Of a stretch of 64,000 nucleotides of DNA, positions 9,274 to 18,930 are shown piece by piece. The notes below the pieces were generated by a model, which saw only the letters and a program-made list of their open reading frames with translations, was not told the DNA's origin and did not search any database. The stretch comes from Porticoccaceae bacterium (GTDB taxonomy: Bacteria; Pseudomonadota; Gammaproteobacteria; Pseudomonadales; Porticoccaceae): NCBI GenBank assembly GCA_018069525.1, contig JAGPUQ010000011.1, positions 173,292-237,291 on the forward strand, given 5' to 3'. Each line of letters begins with the position of its first letter. Position 1 is the first letter of the stretch. The position numbers and the translations under genes are program-made.

Positions 9274-9300
9274 AAAAAAGGCCCGCTTGGGCCTTTTTTT
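9274..9300. terminator. Bidirectional rho-independent terminator
   Basis: AAAAAAGGCCC-GCTT-GGGCCTTTTTTT is a GC stem flanked by an A run and a T run. It can end transcription from the lipoprotein gene on the + strand and from the FKBP gene on the minus strand. Confidence 0.85.
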
Positions 9301-9323
9301 ATTTCAGCATGAGAATAACTTAT

Positions 9324-10061
9324 TTAACTACCCGCTTCATCAGCCAGTATTTTTAGCAATTCCACATCAAACCTGAGTACCTGATTCGGGCCGATAACAC
9401 CACCGGTGCCGCCGATGCCATAGGCAAGTTCTGCCGGGATAAACAATTCCCATTTGCCGCCTTCTTTCATCAGTTGTAAGGCTTCTACCCAACCTGGGAT
9501 CACCTGATTAACGCCAAACTGTTCAGGGTTGCCGCGCGCATAAGAGCTATCGAACTCGGTGCCGTCGAGCAGGGTGCCGCGATAATGTACTTCTACGCGT
9601 TGCTCGGCATTTGGCGATGCGCCAGTACCTGCGGTGATGACTCGATATTGCAGGCCGCTCTCTAAACGAATAACACCTTCTTTACCGATATTCTCTTCGA
9701 GAAAGGCGGTGCCTTCGGCGAGGTTCTTTTCAGCTACTTCACCCATGGCGGCCTGTTGTTCGGCCATTTGCTTTTCCTGGAAGCCTTGCACAACGGCAGC
9801 GGCTTCTTCGTCGCTTAATTTGGGTTCTGCACCTGAAAGGGCGTCGTCAAAACCGGCCATAAATGAAGTTTTATTAAATTCAAAGGCATCGGACTTCATT
9901 TGTCCGCCGACATTCATGCCCATAATGTAGCTGATTTTTTGCTCGTCGCTCTCGAGAGCCTTATCCAGGGCGCTGTCGGTTGCTGCATCCGGGGATGGCG
10001 GCTGACAAGCGACCAATACAAAGGCCAAACCGACAGCCATTCCTGCCATTACTTTTTTCAT
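9324..10061 (-). CDS. FKBP-type peptidyl-prolyl isomerase, FkpA/Mip-like lipoprotein
   Basis: Periplasmic folding catalyst that isomerises Xaa-Pro bonds. 245 residues. The signal ends in lipobox FVLVAC (Cys19). Residues about 35-135 form the helical N-terminal dimerisation domain (SYIMGMNVGGQMK...). Residues about 145-240 form the FKBP domain with VEVHYRGTLLDGTEFDSSY, QVIPGWVEALQLMKEGGKW and LAYGIGGTGGVIGPNQ. It stands alone and ends at a strong terminator. Whether it acts as an E. coli FkpA or a Mip equivalent cannot be decided. Confidence 0.92.
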   Translation of the reverse strand: MKKVMAGMAVGLAFVLVACQPPSPDAATDSALDKALESDEQKISYIMGMNVGGQMKSDAFEFNKTSFMAGFDDALSGAEPKLSDEEAAAVVQGFQEKQMAEQQAAMGEVAEKNLAEGTAFLEENIGKEGVIRLESGLQYRVITAGTGASPNAEQRVEVHYRGTLLDGTEFDSSYARGNPEQFGVNQVIPGWVEALQLMKEGGKWELFIPAELAYGIGGTGGVIGPNQVLRFDVELLKILADEAGS

Positions 10062-10123
10062 ATCGAATTCCTTTAATTGGTGAGATGGGTTGGTAATATG
10101 GATTGCTAAGGTGAGTTGGTAAA

Positions 10124-10187
10124 AAAGCTTAGTAAATATAAAGCTTGTTAAATAGAAGCCTGATGTAACTTAAAGCTTACTGTTCTA
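10124..10187. repeat. Four degenerate 16-bp tandem units upstream of the FKBP gene
   Basis: Units at 10124, 10140, 10156 and 10172, each beginning (A)AAG(C)CTT/CTG. Units 1 and 2 differ at only a few positions (AAAGCTTAGTAAATAT, AAAGCTTGTTAAATAG). They occupy the probable promoter region of the FKBP gene. Confidence 0.7.
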
Positions 10188-10301
10188 GTGTAACTGAATC
10201 AATGGGACCAATCATTAGACAGCACGGCTAAAAATGATTCCGTGTCACAATTTAATAAAAATATCTAAGGGCAGCCCGCAATCTTAACGAGCGCGCGCCA
10301 G

Positions 10302-10940
10302 TTAAACAGGACATTGCTCTGCTTCAGCTTGTAAGGGATTGCCCTCGAATAAGATCTCCGCCAGGGGTGTAGGCTGCTGAGGTGATAGCTGGCGTGTTAA
10401 TAAATAGGTGGCCAAATTATGCTGAATAGCGTCGGCCACCGGATTGTTGTCGAGGGCTTCGCCTGCTTCGTTATTACTTTGGCTATTCTTACTTTGACTG
10501 GTTCGATGAATTTCCTGAAACCAGTCAAACAGCAAGTCCTGCTCTTTGCGCTCGGCTTCTAATTCCCGCGCCAGTAACTCGCGTTTATTTTGTTCCTCGA
10601 TGTTTTTCTTATTACCCTCATTGCGGTCATTACTACCTAAGGCACGGCGGGCAGCCCGCAGAGGTAAGACCTGATCCTGATGCCAGGTTGCTATGCTCGC
10701 CTCCAGGCCAGGCATGTCGCTCTGCGTCAACTCCACACCCTGGCGACCAACCCAGCAGCAAAATAGTAGGACGTTCACATTAGCATGCTCATTTTCCGGA
10801 TCAGCGCTTTGTGCCTGAGGGTTTATTGCGCTGCGGTCTGCGGTAGGATGCAGGCCGTCCTGTAGGTTTAGACAAAAATCCGCAACGCCAGGCCGTTGAT
10901 ACAGCGCCAGCGAGTATTGCCAAAATGGATTTGTTGTCAT
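10302..10940 (-). CDS. TIGR02444/DUF2390 family protein
   Basis: 212 residues. The N-terminal part (FWQYSLALYQRPGVADFCLNLQD) and VNVLLFCCWVGRQG with the following HQDQVLPLRAARRAL match the TIGR02444 family, which is conserved in gammaproteobacteria and has no known function. A Glu/Lys-rich predicted coiled coil follows (NKRELLARELEAERKEQD). It starts 2 bases after the trmB stop, so it is the third gene of a DUF423-trmB-TIGR02444 operon. Confidence 0.8.
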   Translation of the reverse strand: MTTNPFWQYSLALYQRPGVADFCLNLQDGLHPTADRSAINPQAQSADPENEHANVNVLLFCCWVGRQGVELTQSDMPGLEASIATWHQDQVLPLRAARRALGSNDRNEGNKKNIEEQNKRELLARELEAERKEQDLLFDWFQEIHRTSQSKNSQSNNEAGEALDNNPVADAIQHNLATYLLTRQLSPQQPTPLAEILFEGNPLQAEAEQCPV

Positions 10941-10942
10941 TG

Positions 10943-11683
10943 CTATCGCCTCGCAGTTTTAAGCTCAAGGCGACGATACAGTAAGTCGTTGACCTGATGG
11001 CCCAGTCGTTCACCTCGGCGCTCAAATTTGGTTTCCGGTCGAAAGCTGGGGCGTGGGCTATAGGGCCCGTCCGTGGCCATATTTTCAAAGCCCGGCTGCG
11101 CGGCCATGACTTTGGCCATATGTGCCGCATAGGGTTCCCAGTCGGTGGCCAGATGAAGCAAGCCACCATCTTGTAACTTAGCGCTCAATTTCTCTACCAA
11201 TTCGGTTTGCACAATGCGTCGTTTTGAGTGTTTTCTTTTGTGCCACGGGTCGGGAAAATAAATTTGGACGCGGGCAAAACTGGTGTCGGGCAGACATTCG
11301 TCAATCACATCGACAGCGTCCGCCAAATACAGGCGTACGTTGCGTAAATTTTGCGTCGCAGCACCATTGACCAGGGCACCGGCTCCCGGTGGGTGTACTT
11401 CGATACCGACAAAGTCTTTGTCGGGCTCGGCGGCGGCCATTTGTAACAGGGAATCGGCCATACCAAAACCAATTTCCAGCACTACGGGTGCTCGACGACC
11501 AAACACTTCTTCCCACTCGACTCTGCCACCCGCTAAGCGTAGGCGGTACTCGTCACCGAACTGTTGCAGAGCGCGGAGTTGGGAATCTGTCATGCGGCCG
11601 GAGCGCACCACATAACTGCGGATGGGTTTTTTACGATACTCGGGGAAGAATTCGACTGGAACTTTTTGCATAAATGCGTTCAA
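10943..11683 (-). CDS. trmB: tRNA (guanine-N7-)-methyltransferase
   Basis: Methylates G46 in the tRNA variable loop using SAM. 246 residues. The SAM-binding motif VVLEIGFGMADSLL (about residue 67), VGIEVHPPG and the signature QIYFPDPWHKRKHSKRRI, with the catalytic Asp, are all present. M5 is an alternative start. ATG 11683 overlaps the upstream DUF423 stop (ATGA), so the two are translationally coupled. Confidence 0.96.
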   Translation of the reverse strand: MNAFMQKVPVEFFPEYRKKPIRSYVVRSGRMTDSQLRALQQFGDEYRLRLAGGRVEWEEVFGRRAPVVLEIGFGMADSLLQMAAAEPDKDFVGIEVHPPGAGALVNGAATQNLRNVRLYLADAVDVIDECLPDTSFARVQIYFPDPWHKRKHSKRRIVQTELVEKLSAKLQDGGLLHLATDWEPYAAHMAKVMAAQPGFENMATDGPYSPRPSFRPETKFERRGERLGHQVNDLLYRRLELKTARR

Positions 11684-12099
11684 TCACTCACGGAGGTGGC
11701 GCGCATGGAGTGCCAAAATAACGCCGCCCAGCCAGCCAGAAAACTGGCCCCACCGAGGGGAGTTATCGCACCCAGCCAACGCACGCCGGTTAACGCTAAT
11801 AGATAAAGACTGCCGCAAAATAACGCGATGCCGAGGATAAATAAATACCCCGTTATTTTTAATAAACCCTGTCGCGAGGTTTGCGCTGAGGAACCACCCA
11901 TTAGCAGGGCTACTCCCAGCAAGGCCAGGGTTTGAAACATTTGATACTGAACGGCTGTTTGCCAAATCGCCATTGCCTCGTGACTTAGCGAGGCTTTCAG
12001 GGCATGCGCACCAAAGGCGCCCAGGGCTATGGAGATAAAACCACTAAGCACGGCGCACTGTAAAAATATTCGCTGACCTGACGCTTTGCTATTTGCCAT
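11680..12099 (-). CDS. DUF423 membrane protein (YgdD-like)
   Basis: 139 residues from ATG 12099. An upstream in-frame GTG at 12132 would add an 11-residue hydrophilic stretch absent in the family. Four predicted membrane helices and the family motif ALGAFGAHALK are visible, followed by WQTAVQYQMFQTLALLGVALL. The molecular function of DUF423 is unknown. It is first in the operon with trmB. Confidence 0.88.
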   Translation of the reverse strand: MANSKASGQRIFLQCAVLSGFISIALGAFGAHALKASLSHEAMAIWQTAVQYQMFQTLALLGVALLMGGSSAQTSRQGLLKITGYLFILGIALFCGSLYLLALTGVRWLGAITPLGGASFLAGWAALFWHSMRATSVSD

Positions 12100-12195
12100 A
12101 AGAAATTCGCCGCTAGGTGTGGTGTTCGGCACTAAGCTTGGACTGTAACGCCTTAATATAAAGGGACTATATAAGTAATATAAAAACAGCTTAAC

Positions 12196-12224
12196 AAAAA
12201 AAAGCCGCGATAAGCGCGGCTTTT
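12196..12224 (-). terminator. Terminator downstream of rpoH
   Basis: GCCGCG-ATAAG-CGCGGC stem (12204-12220). On the minus strand it is followed by eight T. It lies 20 bases past the rpoH stop and separates ftsYEX-rpoH from the DUF423 operon. Confidence 0.88.
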
Positions 12225-12240
12225 AATTTAACGGCAAACA

Positions 12241-13188
12241 CTACCCTTCCATGGCAAACCGCATTTTTTTCATCGCATTTTGCTCGAGCTGACGAATACG
12301 CTCGGCGGAGATGCTGTATTGCGCGGCGAGGTCGTGCAAGGTCGATTTTTTCTCCGTCAACCAGCGCTGCTGGAGAATGTCTCGGCTGCGCTCGTCGAGG
12401 GCGCTCAGGGCTGAACTCAGCTTATCGTAGTTAGTTTGTTGCCAGTCGGCTTTTTCTAGCTGTAAGGCCGGGTCGCCACTGCGATCTTCAAGATACTGTG
12501 CCGGAGCCTGAAAAACGCTGTCATCGTCGTCGTCGGAAGAGGCATCGAAAGCCGCATCGCGGGCCGAAAGTCGTTGCTCCATCTCGCGAACATGCTTGAC
12601 CTCTACACCCAGATCAGAGGCCACCGCCTCAGCTTCTGCGTCGGTAAACCAGGCTAAACGTTTTTTGTTGCCGCGCAGATTAAAAAATAATTTGCGCTGG
12701 GCCTTGGTGGTGGCGACTTTAACAATGCGCCAGTTACGCAGTACGTATTCGTGAATTTCGGCTTTGATCCAGTGCACGGCAAAAGAAATAAGACGAACGC
12801 CTTTCTCAGGATTAAAGCGTTTGACGGCTTTCATCAGGCCAACGTTACCTTCTTGCACAATGTCGGCCAGCGGCAAACCGTAGCCGGTGTAGGAGCGGGC
12901 AATGTGAACCACAAAGCGTAGGTGGGACATGACGAGCTGACGAGCAGCTTCGACGTCCTCCTGGTAATACAGGCGCTCGGCCAGGGCGCGCTCTTCTGCG
13001 ACGGTCAATACCGGAATGGCATTGACGCCCTGCATGTAGGCACCCAGACTTTCGCCGGGAACCAGGCGGTTGATCGGCAGTAATCCCATAACCTTATCTG
13101 GAAGGCTCGCTACTAACTCAGTTGAAACGGCGTCACTTAAAACCGGGTTGTTTAAGGGAGTAGTTGCTTGCACTGTCTGTTCGCTCAC
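12241..13188 (-). CDS. rpoH: RNA polymerase sigma-32 factor
   Basis: Heat-shock sigma factor. 315 residues, about 30 longer than E. coli RpoH because of an N-terminal Thr/Val-rich extension. Region 2 is plain: [40 protein letters not shown] and [19 protein letters not shown]. The RpoH box is present as QRKLFFNLR. Region 4.2 ends in [18 protein letters not shown]. The start is GTG 13186-13188 with AGG about eight bases upstream. It follows ftsX, the conserved ftsYEX-rpoH order. Confidence 0.97.
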   Translation of the reverse strand: MSEQTVQATTPLNNPVLSDAVSTELVASLPDKVMGLLPINRLVPGESLGAYMQGVNAIPVLTVAEERALAERLYYQEDVEAARQLVMSHLRFVVHIARSYTGYGLPLADIVQEGNVGLMKAVKRFNPEKGVRLISFAVHWIKAEIHEYVLRNWRIVKVATTKAQRKLFFNLRGNKKRLAWFTDAEAEAVASDLGVEVKHVREMEQRLSARDAAFDASSDDDDDSVFQAPAQYLEDRSGDPALQLEKADWQQTNYDKLSSALSALDERSRDILQQRWLTEKKSTLHDLAAQYSISAERIRQLEQNAMKKMRFAMEG

Positions 13189-13216
13189 TTGTTTGCCTAT
13201 TTAGTTTGCTTACTTG

Positions 13217-13267
13217 ATTTACTTGTCTGACTTACTTGTCTGGCTAGCTGATCTGCTTACTGGTTTG
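13217..13267. repeat. Degenerate 13-bp tandem units upstream of rpoH
   Basis: ATTTACTTGTCTG, ACTTACTTGTCTG, GCTAGCTGATCTG and a 12-base relative follow each other directly, about 30 bases before the rpoH start. Confidence 0.75.
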
Positions 13268-13438
13268 ATAGCATTTTGCCGCCATCAAACTGATCAAAAA
13301 TTGGCCGCATATTCTAGCACTGGGATGTTAGATAGCCAAGTCGCTGAATAGTTCCGCAGGCTTTCGGTTTATCTTTTAAAATCAAATGGTTATGGAATGG
13401 CAAGATTTTAAGCTATGTCTGATGTGTCAGTAGCAGCA

Positions 13439-13468
13439 CTAGTGCAAGGGCTAGCGCTAGGGCTAGGG
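13439..13468. repeat. Five 6-bp units over the ftsX stop
   Basis: On the minus strand CCCTAG, CCCTAG, CGCTAG, CCCTTG, CACTAG follow one another. The first unit supplies the last Pro codon and the TAG stop of ftsX, so the array repeats the end of the gene. Confidence 0.75.
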
Positions 13469-14521
13469 CTCTATCGCCGCAACATGTCGGCCCACCGCAA
13501 GCCACGCCCCGAGCACACCCAGCAAGGCGCCACCACAGACCAGCACAGCCAACTCCACAATGCCCGGGTTCAGGAGGGCCAGCTGACTTTGATAAAGGGC
13601 CGCAAGCCGCTCGACAGAGATATTCAACCACCAACACCCCAATGCCACCATGACCCAGGACAACAGTCCACCACTCGCCCCGTACCACAGGCCATTGTAA
13701 AGAAAGGGGCGACGTACAAACGCATCGGTGCCCCCCACCAGTTTCACCACGAGAATTTCCTCCCGGCGACTTTCGACGGCCAGGCGAATGGTATTGCCGA
13801 TGATCAGCAAGACCCCCAGTGCCAGCACTGCGGCCAGGGCAAACGCCACCTGTCTGCCAGTAGTCAGAATACTGTTGAGGCGCTTCAGCCACAGCATGTC
13901 CAATTGTGCCGAATCCACTCTGGGATCCCCTTCCAGGCGTGCGGCGAGCGCCGCAATTTGCTCTGCACCCGGCTTGCCGGCGGGGTTTACCAACAGCACG
14001 GGGGGTAAAGGGTTTTCGTCCAGCAGATCGAGCACATCGCCAAAACCCGAATGGGCTTTAAAATCTTCCAGCGCGGTCGCCGCAGGAATATATTCCAAAT
14101 CGGCAATCTCTGCATCGACCGCCCACTTGCTGCGCAATGTTTCGATAGTGCTCGCCGTCGCATCGCGGTGAAGAAACACGGTAATACGGGCGCTGGCATC
14201 GAGATCCCCGCCCATTTGCTGCACACTCGCCACCAGCACATAGAGCGCCGTGGGCAAGGCCAGTGCAATGGCAATAACCAGCGCGGTCATCACACTTTGC
14301 AGTGGCTCCACAAACAGGCGTACAAAACCGTGTGCCGCAGACTCCCGATGATGACGCAGCGCCGCCGCGAAACGACGATTTTTGCTATTACGCGCTGCGC
14401 CCGGGGTTTTTGTCCGCGCATCGGCTTTAGGGCGTTCCGCCGTTTCGCCTGCTTTAGGGTTGCGGGCGGCGCTACGTGTAGCCCCGGGACGTTTCGGGCT
14501 CGCGCCTTTCGCATTACCCAT
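13463..14521 (-). CDS. ftsX: Cell division protein FtsX
   Basis: Membrane partner of FtsE that controls peptidoglycan hydrolases at the septum. 352 residues: a basic Pro/Ala/Lys-rich cytoplasmic N-terminus (1-65), TM1 around SVMTALVIAIALALPTALYV, a periplasmic domain with ARITVFLHRDAT and IEYIPAATAL-like segments, then three C-terminal membrane helices (VAFALAAVLALGVLLIIGN and two more). It overlaps the ftsE stop by 8 bases. Confidence 0.95.
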   Translation of the reverse strand: MGNAKGASPKRPGATRSAARNPKAGETAERPKADARTKTPGAARNSKNRRFAAALRHHRESAAHGFVRLFVEPLQSVMTALVIAIALALPTALYVLVASVQQMGGDLDASARITVFLHRDATASTIETLRSKWAVDAEIADLEYIPAATALEDFKAHSGFGDVLDLLDENPLPPVLLVNPAGKPGAEQIAALAARLEGDPRVDSAQLDMLWLKRLNSILTTGRQVAFALAAVLALGVLLIIGNTIRLAVESRREEILVVKLVGGTDAFVRRPFLYNGLWYGASGGLLSWVMVALGCWWLNISVERLAALYQSQLALLNPGIVELAVLVCGGALLGVLGAWLAVGRHVAAIEP

Positions 14522-15296
14522 GGGGGAGGTCCGGTTTAGCCGTCGTGGTCTGCTCCGCCATTCCCGGCGTAACTATTTCCGGCTGAACTATTTCCGGCTG
14601 GACTATTTCCGGCTGGACTAAGGACGCACTCGCAGCCGACGCACTACTGAGCATTTCTCCATTTTCCAGGGTAAGAACGCGGTGCCCCATACGAGAAATC
14701 AAAGCAATGTCGTGGGTTGCGATCAGCACGGTGACACCAATGTCATTAAAGTCCCGAAATAAATTCATGATTTCTTCCGACAATGCGGGATCGAGATTAC
14801 CGGTCGGTTCATCGGCGAGCAGAATGCGCGGCGTGTGTACGACCGCCCGGGCAATACCGACCCGTTGCTGTTCACCCCCGGATAGCTCCACGGGATTTTG
14901 CCGCTCTTTATCTAATAGGCCGACCTTGTCCAATGCCGCCCGAACCCGGCGACCGATATCCCGTGCTGGATAGCCAGACACCAACAAGGGCAAGGCCACG
15001 TTGTCGTACACACTGCGATCAAACAACAGGTGATGATTTTGAAACACCACACCGATGTTGCGGCGGTAGTGGGGAATTTGGCTTTTGTGCAAGCGACTCA
15101 GGTTGCGACCGTTGATCAGGACCTGACCGTGGGTTGGCCGCTCCATCAACATCACCAGCTTGAGCAGGGTGCTTTTGCCCGCACCCGAGTGCCCGGTGAG
15201 GAAGGCAAACGCCCCGGTTTCCAGCTCAAAACTCACACTGTTGAGCGCCTCATGGCCGCCGGGATAACGCTTTTTGACCTGGTCGAATTGAATCAT
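14514..15296 (-). CDS. ftsE: Cell division ATP-binding protein FtsE
   Basis: ABC ATPase that drives FtsX. Walker A GHSGAGKST (about residue 35), signature LSGGEQQRVGIARA and Walker B ILLADEPTGNLDP are intact. Usual length is about 222 residues; this one has 260. The extra C-terminal 40 residues contain a repeated five-residue unit QPEIV encoded by exact 15-bp repeats (14571-14620), followed by a Thr/Lys-rich end. The tail is unlikely to belong to the nucleotide-binding fold. Confidence 0.96.
   Translation of the reverse strand: MIQFDQVKKRYPGGHEALNSVSFELETGAFAFLTGHSGAGKSTLLKLVMLMERPTHGQVLINGRNLSRLHKSQIPHYRRNIGVVFQNHHLLFDRSVYDNVALPLLVSGYPARDIGRRVRAALDKVGLLDKERQNPVELSGGEQQRVGIARAVVHTPRILLADEPTGNLDPALSEEIMNLFRDFNDIGVTVLIATHDIALISRMGHRVLTLENGEMLSSASAASASLVQPEIVQPEIVQPEIVTPGMAEQTTTAKPDLPHG
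14571..14620. repeat. 15-bp tandem repeats in the ftsE 3' end
   Basis: Three 15-bp units (14571-14585, 14586-14600, 14601-14615) plus a partial fourth. The first two are identical (AACTATTTCCGGCTG). In frame they encode QPEIV repeats. Confidence 0.9.
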
Positions 15297-15307
15297 GGTT
15301 TTTTAGT

Positions 15308-15376
15308 TAAGAGACTTCATCGGGTTTTTACCAAAAGACTTCATCGGTTGTAATTAAGAAATTTCGTCGGGGGATG
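15308..15376. repeat. Three 23-bp tandem units at the ftsY stop
   Basis: Units 15308-15330, 15331-15353 and 15354-15376 share GA(C/A)TTC(A/G)TCGG. The last begins exactly at the ftsY stop and encodes its final residues DEIS, so the spacer to ftsE is made of two degenerate copies of the gene end. Confidence 0.85.
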
Positions 15377-16724
15377 CCAACAAGGCATCCACAAATATTT
15401 TTGCATCAAAGGGCTGTAAATCGTCAACGCCTTCTCCCATGCCCACAAAACGAATCGGCACACCAAACTGTTTACACAAGGCAAAAATCACCCCGCCTTT
15501 GGCAGTGCCGTCGAGTTTGGTGAGCGCAATGCCGCTTATATCTACCGCCTCATTAAATTGACGCAGCTGGGCAATCGCGTTCTGACCCGTGCCCGCATCC
15601 AGCACCAGCAGTGTTTCGTGAGGTGCCGCTGCGTCGAGCTTAGCCATAACGCGTTTGACCTTGACCAGCTCATCCATCAACTGGTCTTTGTTGTGCAACC
15701 GACCTGCGGTATCGGCAATAATCACGTCGACGCCACGGGCCTGGCCAGATTGAATCGCATCAAAAATAACCGAGGCGCTATCGGCTCCGGTGTGCTGCGC
15801 GATCACGGGCACATTGTTACGCTCGCCCCACACCTGCAGCTGTTCCACCGCCGCCGCACGGAAGGTATCGCCCGCCGCCAACATTACCGACAAGCCCTGC
15901 TGCTGAAAGCGCTTGGCCAATTTGCCAATAGTGGTGGTTTTACCAACGCCGTTAACACCGACCACCAGCATCACAAAGGGGCCTTTATCAACTGCCGCAA
16001 GGTGCTCGCGAAGGCCCAGGGGCTGCTGGCAAGGGATTAGAATATCTTCGAGCAAGGCTCCGAGTTCGCTGCGCAGTGCTTCGGCATCGGCTAAGTTACG
16101 TCGGCTAACGCGCTCACTCAGTTCACGAATCACCGCCTCACAGGTTTCCACGCCCAGATCCGCTACCAGCAATTGCGTCTCCAGGTCGTCGTAAAGACTG
16201 GCATCGATGGTTTTCTTGCCTAAAAACAGATCACCAAAACCTGCGCCCGTGCGCGACAGGGCCCGTCGAAACAAGCCGCGTTTTGCTGCGGCGCTTTTTC
16301 TACCCTCTGGAATTGGTGCTTCAAGCTCTGGGGCTGCTATTTTTATCTCGGTGCTGGCCTGAACGTCAGAGGCCTGTTCAATAGGGGCTTCGATTAATAC
16401 TTCAGCCGGAGCTTCGATCGATGCTTCAGCGGGCGCATCAACTGGGACTTCAGCAGGAGCCTTCAGCGGTTCTTCAATAGAAGCCTTCAGCGGTACTTCG
16501 ATAGAAGCCTTCAGCGGTTCTTCAACAGGAGCCTTCAGCGGCTCTTCAATAAAAGCCTCAAGCGGTTCTTCAACAGAAGCCTTTTCCTTGTTGCGACGAA
16601 ACAGCGAAAACCCCTTTCGTTTTGCTGGCGTGCTTTTTGGTAGAGCACCCTCGCCTGTCGATACGGCTGGCGTATCGGACTCTGAAGTGGATTCTTTATC
16701 CAGGGATTCGTGGTCGTTATTCAT
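15354..16724 (-). CDS. ftsY: Signal recognition particle receptor FtsY
   Basis: SRP receptor GTPase that delivers ribosome-nascent chains to the membrane. 456 residues. The NG domain (from about 155) carries GVNGVGKTTTIGKLAKR, DTFRAAAVEQLQ, DTAGRLHN, TKLDGTAKGG and GMGEGVDDLQPF. The acidic N-terminal A domain (1-140) has a run of (E/V)EPLKA(P/S)-type octapeptides encoded by five 24-bp tandem units at 16456-16575. It heads ftsYEX and is divergent from rsmD. Confidence 0.97.
   Translation of the reverse strand: MNNDHESLDKESTSESDTPAVSTGEGALPKSTPAKRKGFSLFRRNKEKASVEEPLEAFIEEPLKAPVEEPLKASIEVPLKASIEEPLKAPAEVPVDAPAEASIEAPAEVLIEAPIEQASDVQASTEIKIAAPELEAPIPEGRKSAAAKRGLFRRALSRTGAGFGDLFLGKKTIDASLYDDLETQLLVADLGVETCEAVIRELSERVSRRNLADAEALRSELGALLEDILIPCQQPLGLREHLAAVDKGPFVMLVVGVNGVGKTTTIGKLAKRFQQQGLSVMLAAGDTFRAAAVEQLQVWGERNNVPVIAQHTGADSASVIFDAIQSGQARGVDVIIADTAGRLHNKDQLMDELVKVKRVMAKLDAAAPHETLLVLDAGTGQNAIAQLRQFNEAVDISGIALTKLDGTAKGGVIFALCKQFGVPIRFVGMGEGVDDLQPFDAKIFVDALLASPDEIS
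16456..16575. repeat. Five 24-bp tandem units in the ftsY A domain
   Basis: Units start at 16456, 16480, 16504, 16528 and 16552, each close to GGAGCCTTCAGCGGTTCTTC plus four more bases. They encode acidic octapeptides such as EEPLKAPV and EVPLKASI. Confidence 0.92.
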
Positions 16725-16791
16725 GATTTTAAACAGCGCTGCGACAAGATGTGTATCCTACCATTGTGGCATTACAATCAGGAGCACTGGA

Positions 16792-17463
16792 TTGTCAAAA
16801 GCGAGACAGCGCCCACAAAGCGCTCACCTAAAAGCCGAAAGCCAGGTGCGGATCATTGCCGGTCGTTGGCGTGGGCGACAACTTAAATTTCCAGTAGTGA
16901 GTAACCTCCGGCCCACGGGCAACCGCATACGTGAAACGCTGTTTAACTGGTTACAACCGATCGTCGCTGGATCTCGCTGTCTCGACCTGTTCGCTGGCTC
17001 TGGTGCCCTGGGTTTTGAGGCCGGCTCACGAGGCGCAGCCCACGTAACCCTGGTTGAAAGCCATATCGATGCGGTCGCTGCCCTCAAAGAAAATCAACAG
17101 GCGCTCACCAGTTCGGATGGGGGCGGCGATGGCGGCGGTGATGAAGAGACAGACGCGGAGCTCAGCGTTATCCACGGAGAAGCGCTAGCCTGGTTAAGCC
17201 AGCATCAACATGCTCAGAATAAAGACGCCCAGAATAAACACGCGCACACCTTTGATATTGTTTTTTTAGATCCGCCGTTTGCGATGACGGGTATCGACGA
17301 GCTTGCCGCCGCACTGGAATCCTCCAGGCTGCTCGCAGAAGAGTGCTGGATTTATCTAGAATCTAGCGCACTGCAGGCAGTGCCGAGACTGCCAGGCAAC
17401 TGGCATTGCCACCGGGAAAAAACGGCGGGGGAGGTGTGTTATCGGCTATATCGACGTGGCTGA
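16792..17463 (+). CDS. rsmD: 16S rRNA (guanine(966)-N2)-methyltransferase
   Basis: SAM-dependent enzyme acting on the small subunit. I chose TTG 16792 because AGGAG at 16780-16784 is spaced by seven bases and longer frames would run into the divergent ftsY; this gives 223 residues. Motifs: VRIIAGRWRGRQL near the start, RPTGNRIRETLFNWL, the SAM site CLDLFAGSGALGFEAGSRGA and the catalytic DIVFLDPPF. A Gly/Asp-rich and His/Gln-rich insertion (17118-17250) lengthens the loop before the catalytic motif. Confidence 0.93.
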   Translation: MSKARQRPQSAHLKAESQVRIIAGRWRGRQLKFPVVSNLRPTGNRIRETLFNWLQPIVAGSRCLDLFAGSGALGFEAGSRGAAHVTLVESHIDAVAALKENQQALTSSDGGGDGGGDEETDAELSVIHGEALAWLSQHQHAQNKDAQNKHAHTFDIVFLDPPFAMTGIDELAAALESSRLLAEECWIYLESSALQAVPRLPGNWHCHREKTAGEVCYRLYRRG

Positions 17464-17554
17464 TTGAAATGCCTGATCGACGGACTGAAGCGACGGCTCA
17501 GTTCCCTGGTTTGAGCCAATCAGGCAAATTGTTTACCATGCGCATCCTCGCTAG

Positions 17555-18040
<486 letters not shown>

Positions 18041-18060
18041 TCCGCGCCAACCTTCTACTA

Positions 18061-18101
18061 TTTTTACAGATAGCACTCAACTTTTATCGATAGCAGTCAA
18101 C
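18061..18101. repeat. 20/21-bp tandem duplication at the mutM stop
   Basis: Units 18061-18081 and 18082-18101 both read TTTT(T)A..GATAGCA(C/G)TCAAC. The second covers the mutM stop codon (18097-18099). Confidence 0.8.
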
Positions 18102-18930
18102 GCTGACAACGCACGCAATACACTGTGCTGCGTTGCGCCACGCGTACTTCCCGCAGAGTCGAAGCACAGCGTACGCAGGGCTCACTACCGCGACCATAAA
18201 CCGTTAACTGCTGCTTAAAATAGCCGGGCTTGCCGTCGCCGCCGACGAAATCCCGCAAGGTGGTGCCGCCTTGCTCAATGGCCTCGCCGAGCACAGTTTT
18301 AATGGCCTCGCACAACACCTGATAACGCGCTAGAGAAATTCGACCGGTCTCGCGCAAGGGGTGGATTCCGCTTCTGAACAAGGCTTCGTTGGCGTAGATA
18401 TTACCCACGCCGACCACCACATGACTGTCCATCACAAAGCTTTTAATCGGCACTTTGCGCTGGCGGGAGCGGCGATATAAATATTCGGGGGTGAACAGTT
18501 CACCTAAAGGCTCCGGGCCGAGTGACTTTAGCAGCTTGTGCTCCCCCGGCTCGCCGTTGACCCACAGCACTGCACCAAAACGCCGAGGGTCGGTGAAACG
18601 CAGCGTCAGGCGTTTATTAGCGGCTCCGGCTTTATCCAAAATAATATCAACGTGGTCGTGCTTGCCGAGGGGCTCATTATCGGGCACTAGTCGCAAATTA
18701 CCGGACATGCCCAGGTGCATTAATAAATGGCCAGCACCTACTTCCAGTAAAAGATATTTTCCTCGGCGGCTACACGCGCCAATAAGCTGATCGTTTAAAC
18801 GTTTCGCTAAGTCAGCGGGCACCGGCCAGCGCAAAGCGGGCTGGCGCACGATGGTGTTAACGATGCGCCTGCCGTTAAGGTGGGGGGCAATACCCCGCAG
18901 GGTAGTTTCAACTTCAGGTAGTTCGGGCAT
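18097..18930 (-). CDS. mutM: Formamidopyrimidine-DNA glycosylase
   Basis: Excises 8-oxoguanine and other oxidised purines. 277 residues. The N-terminus is [14 protein letters not shown], with the catalytic Pro1 after Met removal and Glu2. A helix-two-turn-helix segment ([12 protein letters not shown]) and the C-terminal zinc finger with four Cys (CVRC ... YCVRC) are complete. It converges with coaD. Confidence 0.97.
   Translation of the reverse strand: MPELPEVETTLRGIAPHLNGRRIVNTIVRQPALRWPVPADLAKRLNDQLIGACSRRGKYLLLEVGAGHLLMHLGMSGNLRLVPDNEPLGKHDHVDIILDKAGAANKRLTLRFTDPRRFGAVLWVNGEPGEHKLLKSLGPEPLGELFTPEYLYRRSRQRKVPIKSFVMDSHVVVGVGNIYANEALFRSGIHPLRETGRISLARYQVLCEAIKTVLGEAIEQGGTTLRDFVGGDGKPGYFKQQLTVYGRGSEPCVRCASTLREVRVAQRSTVYCVRCQR

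Noticed and set aside
13413..13892. 159-residue minus-strand frame over the ftsX 3' end
   Set aside because: It is another frame of ftsX DNA; the Ala-Leu run at its end is only the 6-bp repeat read in a different frame.
16588..16791. Upstream extension of rsmD to 16588
   Set aside because: It overlaps the divergent ftsY coding region, and TTG 16792 has a well-spaced AGGAG.
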